From: Saccoglossus kowalevskii
Taxonomy: Eukaryota > Hemichordata > Enteropneusta > Harrimaniidae
NCBI RefSeq assembly: GCF_000003605.2
Contig: NW_003108087.1
Coordinates: 641,300 to 705,299, forward strand
Reading direction: 5' to 3'
DNA: 64,000 nt
A program made the translations under genes and the position numbers. The notes below the pieces were generated by a model. The model had not been told where the DNA came from. It saw nothing but the letters and a program-made list of their open reading frames with translations, and made no database searches. Below are positions 1 to 13,500 of the stretch, piece by piece; positions within the stretch are counted from its first letter, which is position 1, and every line of letters begins with the position of its first letter.

Positions 1-2008
1 ATATTTTGAATTTTAAAGCTCGTTTTAAGCAACACGATAACACTATTCAATACTCGCCCAACCCCGGGATCCATTCAAAAATGCCCTAACAGCTTATCTC
101 TGCATTTCGATATTTTGTCCCCGGTACCGTGAGGTATCCGTCATAATGTCTTTCTGAAATAGGGATCAATATTTTAAATTTTATCAAAAATAAGCTGTAT
201 ACACTATGGAGCAATGTTCTACCCAATACATCAATACTAGAGCGTCAACATGTTATAAAAGCCCCTTAGAATCTCACATGGCTCAACACAACCGATCAAA
301 CGCTATTAAGAAAAGGCTGGTATTCATTACCATCAACATAAGTGGCACGTTTGAGTTATACTAGCACAAATTCAAATACATATGCACCACTAACAAGCAG
401 AAAATGCTATGATGAACCATTTTGGGGGGGGGGGGTCTAAACAGTATTTGAGCATTGGAGGAACTGTGACGTTGCTCCAATTTGTTTGATTTTAACGAAT
501 TCTGCCAAGCTCGGCCAAGCTCGGCCAAGCTCTCGCACATTGCCGGCTGTTAAACAGACCGGTTTAGATCAAGTTAGTGACTCAGTTTGATATTTCAGAA
601 ATATACGACCGCATTGTAGACACCGTGCGTAGAGGTTCTAGTACATTGTATACATATTTCCATTTGTTTCGATCCTTTCGTTGTTAGCAGGTTACCATGG
701 CGACTACATCCACAACTATTCGCGGAAGACTGAAATGAATATTGACAGTATATGATATTAAAAGAGTAATATATTGCAATGTACATATTATTTCGCAATC
801 GTGAATTTAAGGATCTCCGTCTCTATTGGAATATATACAAGCTACCGAGTCAACCGACCTACTATGTACGCAATAAAAAGATCTCGGTCGGTTGTCTCAA
901 TTTTCTTATTTTGCTGTTATTTTCCGGAAATCGAGTAATTGTTTTTCCTGTCTACGATGATAACAAGGATACCAGTGAGGGAATTAGAGAGGGTACAAGG
1001 GATCGTAATATGTGTATTTGTCGTGATTCTAATATTTCCAACGTCCGTTTCAGTATCCAATAACGCGTGAATATTCACAAAGAGGTGTGTCTCGGCTGGC
1101 TCCTGAAATATCCGTTATGTTCAACGGAAACGAACACAGGAACATTATACACTATTATTTTGCTATATACACCACGGGTTTTAAAGACGTATTGCGCACG
1201 AATGACACTTGTATGTTCGTTTTTGTGTGTCTCTCTTTCTCTTCGGATGTCCGCGCTCACTACTGTAGTAAGGATCGTCAAATTCTTTAAATAGTTGTTT
1301 TTAACATTGTATCTCGAAGAAGCAACAGCATATGATTTATCGTGAAAGTAAGAAAAAAAATATTTTTTTCAGCAAAACGATATTCACTCAATACAATACT
1401 GAAAACTATAATGCGCATGCGTCTTGGGATAACCTTTATGTTAATTACGGGTAGTTTGTATTATGTTTCATCGAATCCAGCTAGGTTTATAGAATTTTTT
1501 TAATTTTACGATAAATTATACCGGTAGTGTTTTATGTAATAAATAACATTATTTTTTAAATATTATAAACTGAATCGTCAAAATGCAGTGGTCATCGTCA
1601 CGCCAAGTTTAGTCACGAAATGTGTAGCCAGAAACAAAATACATTTTACGGTGTATTAAAAATTCTTCAAAATTCTTCAACTCTCTCTCGAATAACACCA
1701 TTACAAGTTAGTGGATTTTCAGGGCATTGCGTAACAGAAAACAACAAACGCAATGCTACTCGTGAAGGTCAGTTTCGTGTCACGGTGAAGCATTTATAAA
1801 TGCCACATCCGGAATCAGTTTTCACTTGTCCAAAACAATAAAGTAAATTTAATTAATACGAGAAGTCTAATATGATCACTAATTGAATGATATCATTCTT
1901 GAAATGCGATGAATAGGAAAGAAGAATACAAACACAGTGTTTTTACGGAGATTCATCAGAACCAGGAAATGTACAATGTGTGTGGCAAGTGGCGTAGGAG
2001 CTAAGTCC

Positions 2009-2130
2009 TTTGAAATGTACAGCCGCCATGCGGCGCGCGTTCAAATTCCATGATATGTATATTTCACGCGTCTTATACAGTACGTGGGACCCACATCGAA
2101 CATCACACATCGCAACGACTGAGTGGAATG
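2009..2130 (+). mobile_element. TTAA-family short inverted-repeat element, copy 1 (diverged)
   Basis: Shares the order GCGCG(T)TCAAATT...ACGCGT...TACGTGGGACCCACATCGAA...GCAACGACTG with the other copies. The TTAA ends are mutated (TTGAA at the left). Non-autonomous; no ORF of its own. Boundaries approximate. Confidence 0.6.
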
Positions 2131-4385
2131 AAAAGAAGGCTAATTTGCATAATAATAGTGATTGTTTACACCCAGTAGTTAAAACGGTGATGCAAGGCAT
2201 ACCAACTCGAAACTTGGCGCCAATTAGGTCCATGCTAAATGAAATTAGCTTTAAAATTACTTTTTTACGACAAACACTAAAATTAAACCACGGAAACATC
2301 AACATTGTGATAAAATTATTTCTTTTCTTTTTTCTACCTTGACATTTTTATTGAACATGATATCAAGATTGAAATATTAAAACAGAATTTTGAGTCAAAA
2401 AAAAGTAATTTATCACATGACCTCGTGTATCTGACTACGCCAGGTGGACCGCTGAGACGGGAACCCATGAACACTGCACATAGTCTTAGTACCTGCATTT
2501 TCCCAGAAGCCAATACGAGACGTGTAACTGAACTGAACTGTTAACTGCAGTTACTCTGGGCGTTGTGAAACATATCTGTATTCAGAAATTTATTATCGCT
2601 TCTTCAATGTTGCATAAAATAGGATAGCTGATCTACCATGTTCCTATTCCCTTTCGACCGAAGGCTTTGCAATGAAAATTTCACAATGACTCCCAGAAGA
2701 GTGTTACTGTCATCATCTGGCGGCTCACAGTTTCCGATGGCCGGGTAAGAACCGATGTCACCAAAATAAACGAATTCATCACCAGGTCATAGGGATTGGC
2801 AAATAATCTTTCTTAATTGGGATGTATTTCATTTCAAAAACAACTGAAGCAATAAATGGGTGAAACATCTCATTGGAATAAACCAGGACGCAGTCATCTA
2901 TTGTTAAGTTACATGTTTGTTTTTTACCTCAAGCAGAACCGGAATTGATTAAAAGTATTATTTCATTCTTACATCAACTCAAGGTTAATTAAACTTCGCT
3001 GACGTCTTACAAAGGGTGGAAACGCCGAATTAGATTAGGATTAATTTTCCCATGTGTTGAGTTACATATTTAGATTTGACACGTGTCTGAGACACCTCAT
3101 TGTCGATCGTGGGATAATTACCCGTCATGCACCGCCGTTATGCACGATCATAGAATGACTCGGGGTAACAATTGGAAGAACCGAACCTCTCAGACTTTAT
3201 TTCGACAAAGAACATTTTGTTTTTAAGTCAAATCAGAATAAATATCAGGCAATTTAAAGAAACGGATACATCCAACCCTAAGGCATAAGAAAAGACATAC
3301 TGTAGTAACGGTAGTATGGTTTGTATTATTTGGGGGGCACAGGAACATAGTTGTATATTCAAAATCGATGCAAACCATCGATTTAATGCCCTCTATCCCT
3401 TTGCAGATGCTAAATAGTATTTACTAAAATTGCTGATATTTTTATTGACTCCCAACATTTTACCAGTCCTGTTTAATGTGGCACATCGCCACGTACCCAC
3501 AGTGCACTGTGTTACTCGAAAAATTATCCCTAATTCTCTCCCGTGCGATCTTTGAATAGAGGAGAGCCTAATTGATATACTGGTATTAATTCATTTGACG
3601 CCGTTCCAAATATAACTCTCCAGCTGATTTTATACACCACACAGCTCACCCACTCTGCGTGTACTGCTGTAAAACCACCATACCAACTACTAAATTTCGT
3701 TGTAGTCAATAACGCCACTGAGTTCGTATAATTGTTACCGATCAAATTACTGAAAAAATAATTGCTCTATATATTTCCGGTTAATTTTCTAACTTTGTTG
3801 ATTTGCATCTACCGCAGCAATTGACAAAGCCTCCTGTTGAGTGACAATTTTAATGAAATATGAAATTTAATTCATCGTTTTTAATCAACCTTCGTTCTAC
3901 ATGGGTTGCGCGGAATAAAGACACCGCAAATGAGCTTTCTACTGCTGTCATCGTGGGCTAACCATTGTTGATTAGTGTTTAAAATTTTGCGTTGACATAT
4001 ACCAACCTGTTGTTGTGACACAGGGCAGAAAATAACTAATGCTGGGTATTACAAAATCGTTTTTGTTTGTAGCCTGAAGTTTTGACAACGTTACTCTGTT
4101 TACTAATTTACAGGTTAAAATTCAGTTCTCGCGTAAACGCTTTAATGTATGCCAAAACTGCACACGAGTTTGCAACAACAAAAAACGGTTTAACTTGAGC
4201 ATAACATTCTATCGACAAACCATTATGTTTCAAGAGTCAGAAATGCGCGACATAAGACATTACTAAATATTTATTCTGGTAGCACGCTGCGCTATTTGAT
4301 CTCCATAGGCAAATACAAGACCAGCTGCCCCAACAAAACATAATTATAAATTGATCGACCACTGTATAATATATACCCTCTAGTA

Positions 4386-4513
4386 GCAATCGTGCAGAGT
4401 GCGTTCGAAATTCGTGTTACTAAACAAACAATGTCTTTGCCTACGCGTTGTATACGTCGTGTGGGACCCATTATGATTATACAAGGCGCGATGCAACGTG
4501 CGTTGCGCTTCAA
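4386..4513 (+). mobile_element. TTAA-family short inverted-repeat element, copy 2
   Basis: Contains GCAGAGTGCGTTCGAAATT, ACAAACAATGT, ACGCGTTGTATACGTCG and GTGGGACCCAT in the family order, and ends with GCGCTTCAAA, a decayed form of the terminal GC(N)TTTAA. The left terminus is not recognisable. Confidence 0.65.
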
Positions 4514-6141
4514 AGCAACTCAACTCATTTCTCGCTTATTCTCGGGACTCCGTAAAGTCATAATAACGTGGTTAAGGTCCGCAGGTGCTTGTGTTCGACC
4601 GGGCCTGGTTGAGCCACGATAGCGCATTACAAATTGCCATTTGACAGAGAGAGGGCCACAAAGCCCTGTCATGTAGTCCCAAACATGAATATGATAAGTC
4701 ATAATAACTTGAAACTAGTCGCTGCATGAGAAAATCGTCACCAGATTTGAATTACGGCCACAGTAAATATTGTTAAAGTATCAGCGCATTACTATGGAAG
4801 TGAGTAAAAAAATCTGCTTTCCCAGTAAAAAGTACAATCTAGTTTAAATAAATGAAAATTCATAGAGTCGCTGTTTGCTGTCAATAATGCGTTGAACATA
4901 ACAGAACACATAGCATACTCACAAATCTTTGGACGTTATAAGTATAGATTTTCTATTCCTTGTACATTTTCGGCCAAATAGACATAATTTCCCGATTGCT
5001 ACTTGTCTTAGTCAATCGAAAATATGAAAACGAAAACTACGTGGTGTTATTTTGTGGAAGGCGAGAAAAGTTGCCTTTGGCGTTCACATGGGTAAGGGAG
5101 AGAGAACAGATGCGCGTAAGTTTCCAAAACACTCAATAACTGTCACCAGTTTTACGCACCATGGAGTGTTCCATCTATCGTAGTACGACATAAACATAAT
5201 AGTTTGGTACAGAAAACGTTTACTAGTATATACCATCTCTGTCAGCTGTAGGTGGTGCTTCGTCACATGCCGTTCGGGGATTGCGCCCTAAGGAAATCTG
5301 GTCCTATATTTGAATAGTACGATCTGCATGGCGATAACAGCCTGAATGAGACGGAAGCAAATTTGGGTGAAGATGTACTTAACACTGCTCACAAATTTCG
5401 ACGTAGAGCGCGACATTGAAAGAAAACAGGAAAAACCCGACAAGTTGACCCACATTCGTAAATTATCAACACTTGCAGTTTACTGTAAGTTGTGGACGAA
5501 TCATATACTTAAAATGTGTTCACACATTTGACCTTTTCAGGTCAGTATGCAAATACGGTGACGTATTATTGTCACAATTTCGTTTTTTTGATACTGAAGA
5601 GAGAAACAGAATTAAGCTCAAATTGGATGTGTTCATTTAATTTTTTCTCGTTTTATTTGAAGGACTAACAATTCCCATTCTATAGAAATTACTCAACAGA
5701 GTGGACAATATGCAAATTGCTGTCGATTAAATCACCCATTCTCTGCGCGCACGGGAGAATGATACAATTAAAAGTTGAACCGTGAAATTGTTGACTGCCA
5801 TGACGGAAATCAATCTTCCGCTGCCTGCGTTCGTGGAGTTTATTGCGAGCTGGTCATGGAAGTAAAATTGCGAGTTTTCGTCTAGAGGGAAATGAATGCG
5901 GTAACAAAAGAACTATAGAGTATGATATATTATAACTAAAAGTAATGATGTTTTTTTTAAACCAATATATGGTATCGGAAACTATGAGAGGAAAAGCGTT
6001 TTGATCAAATGTGTATGTACAGCGCAGATAATTATGTTGATATCTCAATGAGGTTTGTTGTATGACTGACAGCAGAGTGTGTTTAGCTCGGTGTTGCGAT
6101 TATTATGAAAACACCCGTCAGTGAACGATTTGGGTCTCATC

Positions 6142-6262
6142 TTAAATGCGGTGTTCGTCGCGACAAGTCGTGTTCATTGCGGGTTTCGTGCAAAGTACTA
6201 CACCGCGTGTGAAATACATTGTTTGTTACACGAAATTCGTGCACAATGACCGCGTCGGTTAA
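6142..6262 (-). mobile_element. TTAA-family short inverted-repeat element, copy 3
   Basis: Bounded by TTAA at 6142-6145 and 6259-6262. Read on the minus strand it shows the family core CACGAATTTCGTGTAACAAA, CAATGTATTTCACACGCGGT. The left end (TTAAATGCGGTGTTCGTCG) and the reverse complement of the right end are related. Confidence 0.7.
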
Positions 6263-7202
6263 ACCAATTGCGGTGTCAAGTAATTTCAGAATAAACAAAT
6301 GCTGGACAATGGACTTCAATTATTTTGCTTCTGGTTTAGCTCGCGATTAAAAGTTCTTCTATTAGAAGTACAAAATGGTTTGTATTTGTTTCAAAATTGA
6401 ATTTATCTCTGTATGACTAGCTAAGCTAGAACATGACAGTGTCTCGTTTTCTGGATATTTTGTAATCTTTTTTCATCAACACATCTTCATCGTCAATGAA
6501 GATAATATTATATGTTGTATCAGTCTTGGATAAGTAACTGATGTACTATAATCATCAACGCATTGTTACAGTAATTGTCTTGACCTGTTACCGTATTTTT
6601 TTTAATTTACCTAATTTTGTATTGTTCACTATATGTTGAACAAGTCTTGGGTCATCGCGGGTGAAACTATCAATATGCCAATAAACTAAACAGTGTATTT
6701 TACATATTTTGTTCACTTGATCGCCAGGAATGTGTAACTGTCTAAGAAGTCAGTAGCGTGCTGGGCAATAGTAAATGATATGTACATTACTGTACTTTTA
6801 CTACAACACTGCTTTTAGTTATCTATCACTTTACACCAATCTCACACGTGTTCTATTTCTACGAATAGTGCCACCACACGATCTTATGCTTGTCGTTGAT
6901 TGGTCAAAGTAGTAGTACTTTCAAAGATGTCCATCAAAATATTGCCATGCTGGTGCGAGAAAGCTCATTTTGACTATTTCTAACTAGTTGAAGTAGTTCA
7001 CCCTTCGATAGCATATTTTAAAACTTGTTACCAGTAGAAGAAATCAACACGAGAGATCTTTAATACAGAGACTAGCCAAGAATATGCGTAATGGAAGTCT
7101 TGTGACGTTTCACCATGAAATGGCGGTAGATGGAAATACTAGTAGTACTTTCGCTTTTCCAACCGCAAGGAACTCTGAGAAGGAGAATAAAAAAATATAT
7201 CA

Positions 7203-7335
7203 TTAAAGGATAGCAGTCGTCGTGCCGCGTCCTGTTCGATATGGAACTCATAGCGACGTAAACGACGCGTGTAAAATACATTGTTTATATACATGAAATT
7301 CGAACACGCGCTGCGCGACGACCACCGCGCTTTAA
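7203..7335 (-). mobile_element. TTAA-family short inverted-repeat element, copy 4 (best preserved ends)
   Basis: TTAA at 7203-7206 and 7332-7335 bounds 133 bp. Left end TTAAAGGATAGCAGTCGTCG and inverted right end TTAAAGCGCGGTGGTCGTCG form imperfect terminal inverted repeats sharing TTAAAG and GTCGTCG. The interior on the minus strand reads CGTGTTCGAATTTCATGTAT, ACAATGTATTTTACACGCGT and TTCCATATCGAA, matching copies 2 and 7. No coding capacity. Confidence 0.8.
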
Positions 7336-8429
7336 AATACTATGTGTATACAGAAATGTGGCAGATGATTACTATAAATAACACCGTGAAACATCCAACT
7401 ATCACTTCACTCATTCCTATAGATGTTTCTGACTGTCATTTTTTATTCCATTTGTTGAATGATACAGTCAGCCTGGAATTTCCACGTGAAAGTTAAACTA
7501 ATCCCCCGAGCACAAAATAAATCTTTCAAAATTATTATCTCATTGATCAAGTTTTATTCTTTAAAAGATTAATATTTCAACATATTGATATAAATTTTTT
7601 GAGATCTGGACTCTCTGAAATGGTATTTCTTGCATTTTGAGGGGCCAATTTTGCTGACATAAAGGGTTTCACCTTGATTTGGGAGGGGCGACCCCCCCCC
7701 CCAATTTTTTTCGAGTGCCGCTGCCACTGTAAATGCTTGTTTAATCCTACGACACAAACCCCAATATTGATGAAATAGGTCGTTTGCTGTGTTTACTCTA
7801 GTTTATAAAGTTTGTTACAAGTACATGGAAAATTAGTTGACAATCTACTATAAAGTGTTTAATTTTCAACTGTTATTCAAAATTTGATTATATTGTGACA
7901 CGCATGAAAACAAAATCGCCAAACCCACTGACACTCGGTGTCGTGGAACAGCAGAAATGTTTTCATTAAAAAAAATCGCAATTTTTACTGACTTGCGAAA
8001 TTCACGAACATTTTCTCTCGCAAAATGAAAGCGGTTAAACAACATTCATTAATGTCATCATTACAACTATTATTGTTGTTAATTTCAAATAAGCAGCCAC
8101 CCCCGTTCTATAAATAATGGTATATTCTTAGTTGAAGTAGACTCTGAACGTTCTGCTCGGCTAATCACCGGGTTCCTTCTGCTGCAATTAAAACCACTCA
8201 TCACTGTCTGTGAGCTGTGGTCACGGTACACACAGCTTAGCACTGCCTCTACACGTTCAGAGTTCTCTCGTCTATAGAGATGACAGCGCAATAAATAATC
8301 CAGACATATATTATTGAATCCTGTTCAATTATTAGTAACTCTACGGACCAGTGCCATTGAAGGTTGCGCGTGCAACAAGTTGTTCTCGAGAAGGTTCTTG
8401 GGATGTTATTGACAACTCTTGTGAACAAA

Positions 8430-8511
8430 ATGTCTAGTTGCGAAGACCAGCTCTCCGACGTCGTCATCAGTAGTATGGTGTCCCCATCGTCCGATTACCA
8501 AGACTCAGTCG
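8430..8511 (+). CDS. Candidate distal alternative first exon (possibly of Islet)
   Basis: The start codon at 8430 has A at -3 (CAAAATGT). It opens 27 codons beginning MSSCEDQLSDVV and rich in Ser, Asp and Val, followed by a strong donor (G|GTAAGTCG, GT at 8512). The donor leaves one base over (phase 1), exactly what Islet exon 2 needs: G plus AG would give Glu, then KRRVSLC. No other gene is evident within the next 13 kb on this strand. It could instead be the first exon of an unrelated gene, or chance (about 1 in 3 for phase alone). Its coding look and donor are seen; the link to Islet is inference. Confidence 0.4.
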
Positions 8512-8964
8512 GTAAGTCGAGTTGATCCTAGTCATTTTCTTCCGACGTGTTTATACTACCGATACGACCCGATGATTTAAAGGCTGTGTGTTCTACGAAT
8601 CTAACAGGACTTGTAGGCTTACTTTCAATCGCTGCGAATGATTTCATCAGTGAAGGTACTGCACGCGAAAGTATCTACGTCTGCACAAATTCATACATTT
8701 TTTAAAGGCGCTCAGTGGGGTAATATGCGATATTTCCCGGAGCTAGGAATCTTTCATCTATAGATCAATATGTTGAAATATTAATCTTTTTAAGAATAAA
8801 ACTCGATCAGTGAGATATTAATTTTGAAAGATTTATTTTGTGCTCGGGGGGATAGAATTAGTTTTCGCATGGACATTCGCAGCTTCCTGACTGTATCATT
8901 CACTCTTTCATCCACGGTGTGCCGATGCAAAAGTCATTCTGTGACGTGTATGTGTACCAAACAC

Positions 8965-8976
8965 GGTGACGTCACC
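8965..8976. promoter_or_regulatory. Consensus CRE in a 12-bp palindrome
   Basis: GGTGACGTCACC contains the full CREB/ATF site TGACGTCA, about 450 bp after the candidate distal exon. A second TGACGTCA is at 9135-9142 and a third at 39812-39819. Confidence 0.4.
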
Positions 8977-9756
8977 ATGGACCACTCAAAATTAATCTCT
9001 GCCTAGTTTGATTCATCTTTCAGCAATTCGATTCGGTTGAAATTTGATAATTCGTGGTTTCTAGGTTGAAACTACTGACTCAGAATTTTTACCGAAAAAA
9101 ACGCCCTCGTTCCAAGACCTGGTCATGGGTCAAGTGACGTCATTTAGTTATTAGCTGGGGAACTAATTTGTTTTCCTTGGAAAGGTGGAAAGGATGAACA
9201 ATATCATTTTTTATATTGAATCATATATTAATAATAATAAATTAAAACTCGACGTTTTGGCATCTACACATTACTTCTGAATTACTAGCACGTTACTAGC
9301 TGAATGACGATATTATTGACTGAATATCCCCCACAGAGCTAACTTTAAGATATATGTCTGAAGCTTGTAAGATAGAAATACATATTGTGTCTTTTATCCC
9401 GTCATCGTTATGGGAAATTTCGCAATGTTTTATTGGGATAATGAATCGCTGATGTATTGTTGTATATAACCTTGGCCATGGGACTGGACCATATCGAACA
9501 GGACTCTGAACCGATCGCAGCCTCAAAACGTACGGTAATTGAGAATTTAAACTTGGGTGAAAAAAACAGAAAGAAAAACATGGTAATTACAAAAGTTCTG
9601 AAACGAATATATCTAACAAAATGCAATAATTGCATATGTTCGTCACGGTAGATTATTTCATAATAGGTATACTAGTATTATAACTTTTGCTTATTGCTTA
9701 AATTCGTTACGGCGTGAGAATTACAAACAGACGACGAGTTTTCTCGCCCACTGGAT

Positions 9757-9875
9757 TTAAGGCGCCACAGTGTAATGCGGCGCGAGTTTAAATTTCTTGT
9801 GAGCGAACTATTCTACATGCGTTGTACACGACGTCGCGTGGGACTCACATCTACCACGACTTGTTACGCTTGAAC
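9757..9875 (+). mobile_element. TTAA-family short inverted-repeat element, copy 5
   Basis: Starts at TTAA (9757-9760) with TTAAGGCGCCACAG, then GCGGCGCGAGTTTAAATTTC, ATGCGTTGTACACGACGTCG and GTGGGACTCACATC; ends near ACGCTTGAA (decayed TTAA). Confidence 0.7.
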
Positions 9876-10531
9876 ATTATGTACATCCGTGTACAATACA
9901 TATTCGAGCCATGCCGTGCGGCATCAATGTTATATCGACATGCGTTCTAAAAAGTGTACCCCGTTTTGTTGTCGGCTAACGAAAACCTGTTGCCGACGGA
10001 TACACTTTGAGCCGAGCCAATTGGCTCACATCTGTTTTGATTGTGATCAAAAACGAAATAATTGTAACTACGGTTGTATATCACCATTCCGAGCGAATTT
10101 GGCCAGTTAATTAAGTTACTGACCTATTTAAAAGGAAACATTATTCAAGACCTGTAGCGGTCTGATATTAACTATGAATAATTGATGTCGGGTGATTAAT
10201 TTCATTTCTTTTCTGAAATTAAGTTTTTCAGCTCGAACAAAGCCGATGTCTCCCACAAGACACACTGCCTGTGGTTTTTGAATGTGTTATTGCTCAGGAT
10301 GTCTTATTGAATTCGTTCTGAAATACTCAAATAATGCATGCTCTGAATACAGCTTTGATAAAACAACCATGGGCATATATGCCAATGTATTATCCTGTTT
10401 CTGAAACGAAAATGGATACAGAGATAAATAGGACCGCTTTCCTTTACAACACGTGTTGTTTCTAATGTATAAAAGCGTTGAACATGTATCCTAATTCGTT
10501 TCTAGAGAAAACAGACGGATTTTGCATCCCT

Positions 10532-10545
10532 GTCACCATGGTAAC
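10532..10545. promoter_or_regulatory. Consensus RFX X-box
   Basis: GTCACCATGGTAAC fits the RFX X-box pattern (GTNRCC, 0-3 bases, RGYAAC) at every position. Near-matches are at 691-704 (GTTACCATGGCGAC) and 47598-47611 (GTCGCCATGGTGAC). Function not shown. Confidence 0.45.
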
Positions 10546-13500
10546 AACCTGTCTACAAGTTGTTGATGTCAAGTTACAAGTTAATTTCATCTTAGTTTGC
10601 TATTAAATAAATACATAAACTAAATACATAAAATTAAATGATAAATCGATTAGAGCAATCGACAAATACGTGTGGCCAAAATCCGCTTTGATCGGACTAA
10701 AATAACTGATTAGTAATAAGCTTCGTATAATCGGATACTGTGTATGTTTTATTGCCTATTGAATAATGTGTATGTATTGTGACTGAGATGGGTATAGCCG
10801 TACTTTACCGAGTATTCCATGCTGGCGAAACATCGCTGTATCGAGTCATTTTACATGTGTCTGGGTGTATTGAAAGATACACGTTATGAATCTTCGCCAG
10901 CCTTCGTCTATTGTTATCGTGTGACCTTTTACGTATTAGTATATTGCACAGTTCAAATAATGACACTGTATTTCCATGCCGAGTGCTTAAAGAACTTATC
11001 GTTTTGTGGGTAGCTTGTGAAATGTTCACCTTTCACAAACAGTATATTGTATTCATACTCAAAAGTTTGATATGTCATAGCAGCCATCTGTCAGCAAACC
11101 ATTGGTCCAATTAGATGTACGTCCCCTCCAGCAAGCGGCCTTAATCAAAGCCCTCTAGGTTCGCCGACACAACCCTAGTCGTCTTTCCCATCCTCGTTCA
11201 ATTACCACCCAAATTATGCTCTTCAATGTAAGTGTCCTAAAATCAAATGCTGGACAAATTATTCCCTATAAATTGACCCAAATTAAGATATGTCGTCGAG
11301 AAGCACAAATGAAATTCCAAAGTACCCAGGTTGAAGTATGAAGCGGCAAATTACAATAAAAAGCGTGTCAATAGCATAAAACTGTGCCCGAACAATTTTT
11401 TTGGCGGGAGGGCGATTTCAATCTTGCTAGGGGGTCTGCTGGAATGAGAAATACTGTGTTCTCTGTTTTTCATCGTTCTTTATTAGCAAGGCCGTACTTT
11501 AATTTCCTTGCTGGCGCACTCTGAAAAGAAAAACGTCTCGCAGTATTGCGTTTCGTCAATATTTCACATCTTTGCAAGTACATAAGAATGATTCATGCTG
11601 AGAATTTATTAAAAATTTTCATTTTCGGTGTAGTCTGCAGTGGGAAATTACCCACCCTTTTCCAGGGGTTTTCTTTTGTTGTTATCTATTCAGTTATCTG
11701 CCGTGGTCTTTTAATATGAAAGGATGAAGTGGTCCATATCAACAATGATTAGTTGCAGTTATCATTTTTAGTATAAGAAAATATTCGCGTATGACCAATT
11801 TTCACCGTTATCCAGAAAAATTGAGCGTGCTGCCGATTACACAATAATTTCGGCCGCCATGTTCATGATATTCTGCTTGCTGCATAGACAACATTTCGAA
11901 CTAAAATAATGTTTACTGTACACAGACTGAAGACGTTTTGCCCCTATTATAATCCAGGAAATTAATTTAAAAGCATTGCAGCTGCTTGCTGGTTCGTAAT
12001 CTACATGGTGAACGTGTGTAGACGTTAGATTGTAGCTGGAATTGCCGATTCATAATAGAGAGAAGCACCGGGAAGAATTACCTATAGCGTGCGGTGTTTG
12101 GACCGTCAATGTTGAAAAACGTATTCTCGATTAGTTACAGAAATTTAGCCTGGTTTGAGTCCATTCTAACTAGGCGAATGAAAGCCAATTCATTGGCCCT
12201 GAAGTGATGTTCAGTTCCGATTAACTCCCTGTTGCGCTGTTGTCAATACAAAAACGGCGGGGATTCTCGTTTTTCGTTGACTCGCACATGAGAAGGGAAC
12301 TGTACTCTGCCCTCAGGGCTGGAAACAGATCCACTGCATGAAGTGATGTGAGGCCGATAGCAAAGATGTTGATGATATATTTGAGAAAAATCGATAGTTG
12401 AGTTCGATAAGAAAGCAAACATACATGGTAACGTATTCAAATTCTCAGGCACGCCGGAAAAAAAGATCTCAACTCTTTCCACGTCTCCAGTAATAATCAG
12501 ATTTCTCTCGTTGTTTACAAATTTAATTGGGCCGATCGAACGTTGGTCTAACAATATCTACCCTTTATGATAAGGGTTTTCTCATTTGATAACTTGGGTA
12601 TTTCAGAAATAACAAAAAATGTCGCAGGATAAAAGGGAAAAAAATCGAGACCACTGCATAATGTATAACAGAATTGGGTGAAATATGAATAAACAAACGA
12701 CATTTTTTATTTAGAAAAATCTCAGCCCACAGCACACTTTTCAAATGGAGATTCTTTCTGGCAGAATACTGGTAGGGTATTTTCCTCGAATCGCATCCCT
12801 AATTTGGACCGTGGTAAACCAGAATTAACCCAAGAAGAGAAAATCGAACACCATGTGTACGCTAGGTTCTATATTACTTGGAGTGTTTACCTAACAATCA
12901 ATAGTTAAACGTAATTAGAAGAGAAACGTTCAAACACCGTGGTCACGTGATACGCTGGAGGCCAGCGTAAAAAGAAACTACAGGGGAAATCGGAAGTTCG
13001 GACTACTTGCCTTCATATCAAACTATCGAGCGGAAAAGTGCGCTTCCCTGGCTTATTTGCATAAACAACTTTTTTTCTCGGTTAATTTGCATACTCAGTG
13101 ACGCGAACACACAGTACATACTATCTTTCTCTCTTTCTCAGCGCTTACTGACGAGATTCATCGGTTTCGTTTCACGTGGGTTTCAGCACATGCGCCGTGT
13201 ATCTAATTTTAGGTGAGGCTATTTCTCAGTGTTCTACCCGAACCATATTCTGACGAGCCTAATTTAGTCAAACCTTAAATCACATAAAATTGACGTAAAG
13301 GTCTGTAACTTAAAAAAAAAAAAGCGCGACCAATGTTTCCGTGACATTTGATTTTTTATACCGCTATTCTCAAAAACCGCTACAGAGAAGAAGCTAAAAC
13401 CACCACAGTAACGTTGAATTGACCCACAGACATATATTATTCGGTCGCAAACGGATTCTTTCCTTCGAGTGTGCGTGCGCTCGCTCTGATTGATACTCGT

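Larger units (their letters stand above)
1..8429. other. Noncoding flank with TTAA-element cluster
   Basis: No gene recognised on either strand. Frames are short and none resembles a known protein. It holds four copies of the TTAA-bounded element (2.0, 4.4, 6.2 and 7.3 kb), a G12 tract at 424-435, a C11 tract at 7692-7702, a three-fold GCCAAGCTCG repeat at 504-533 and an X-box-like site at 691. Confidence 0.6.
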
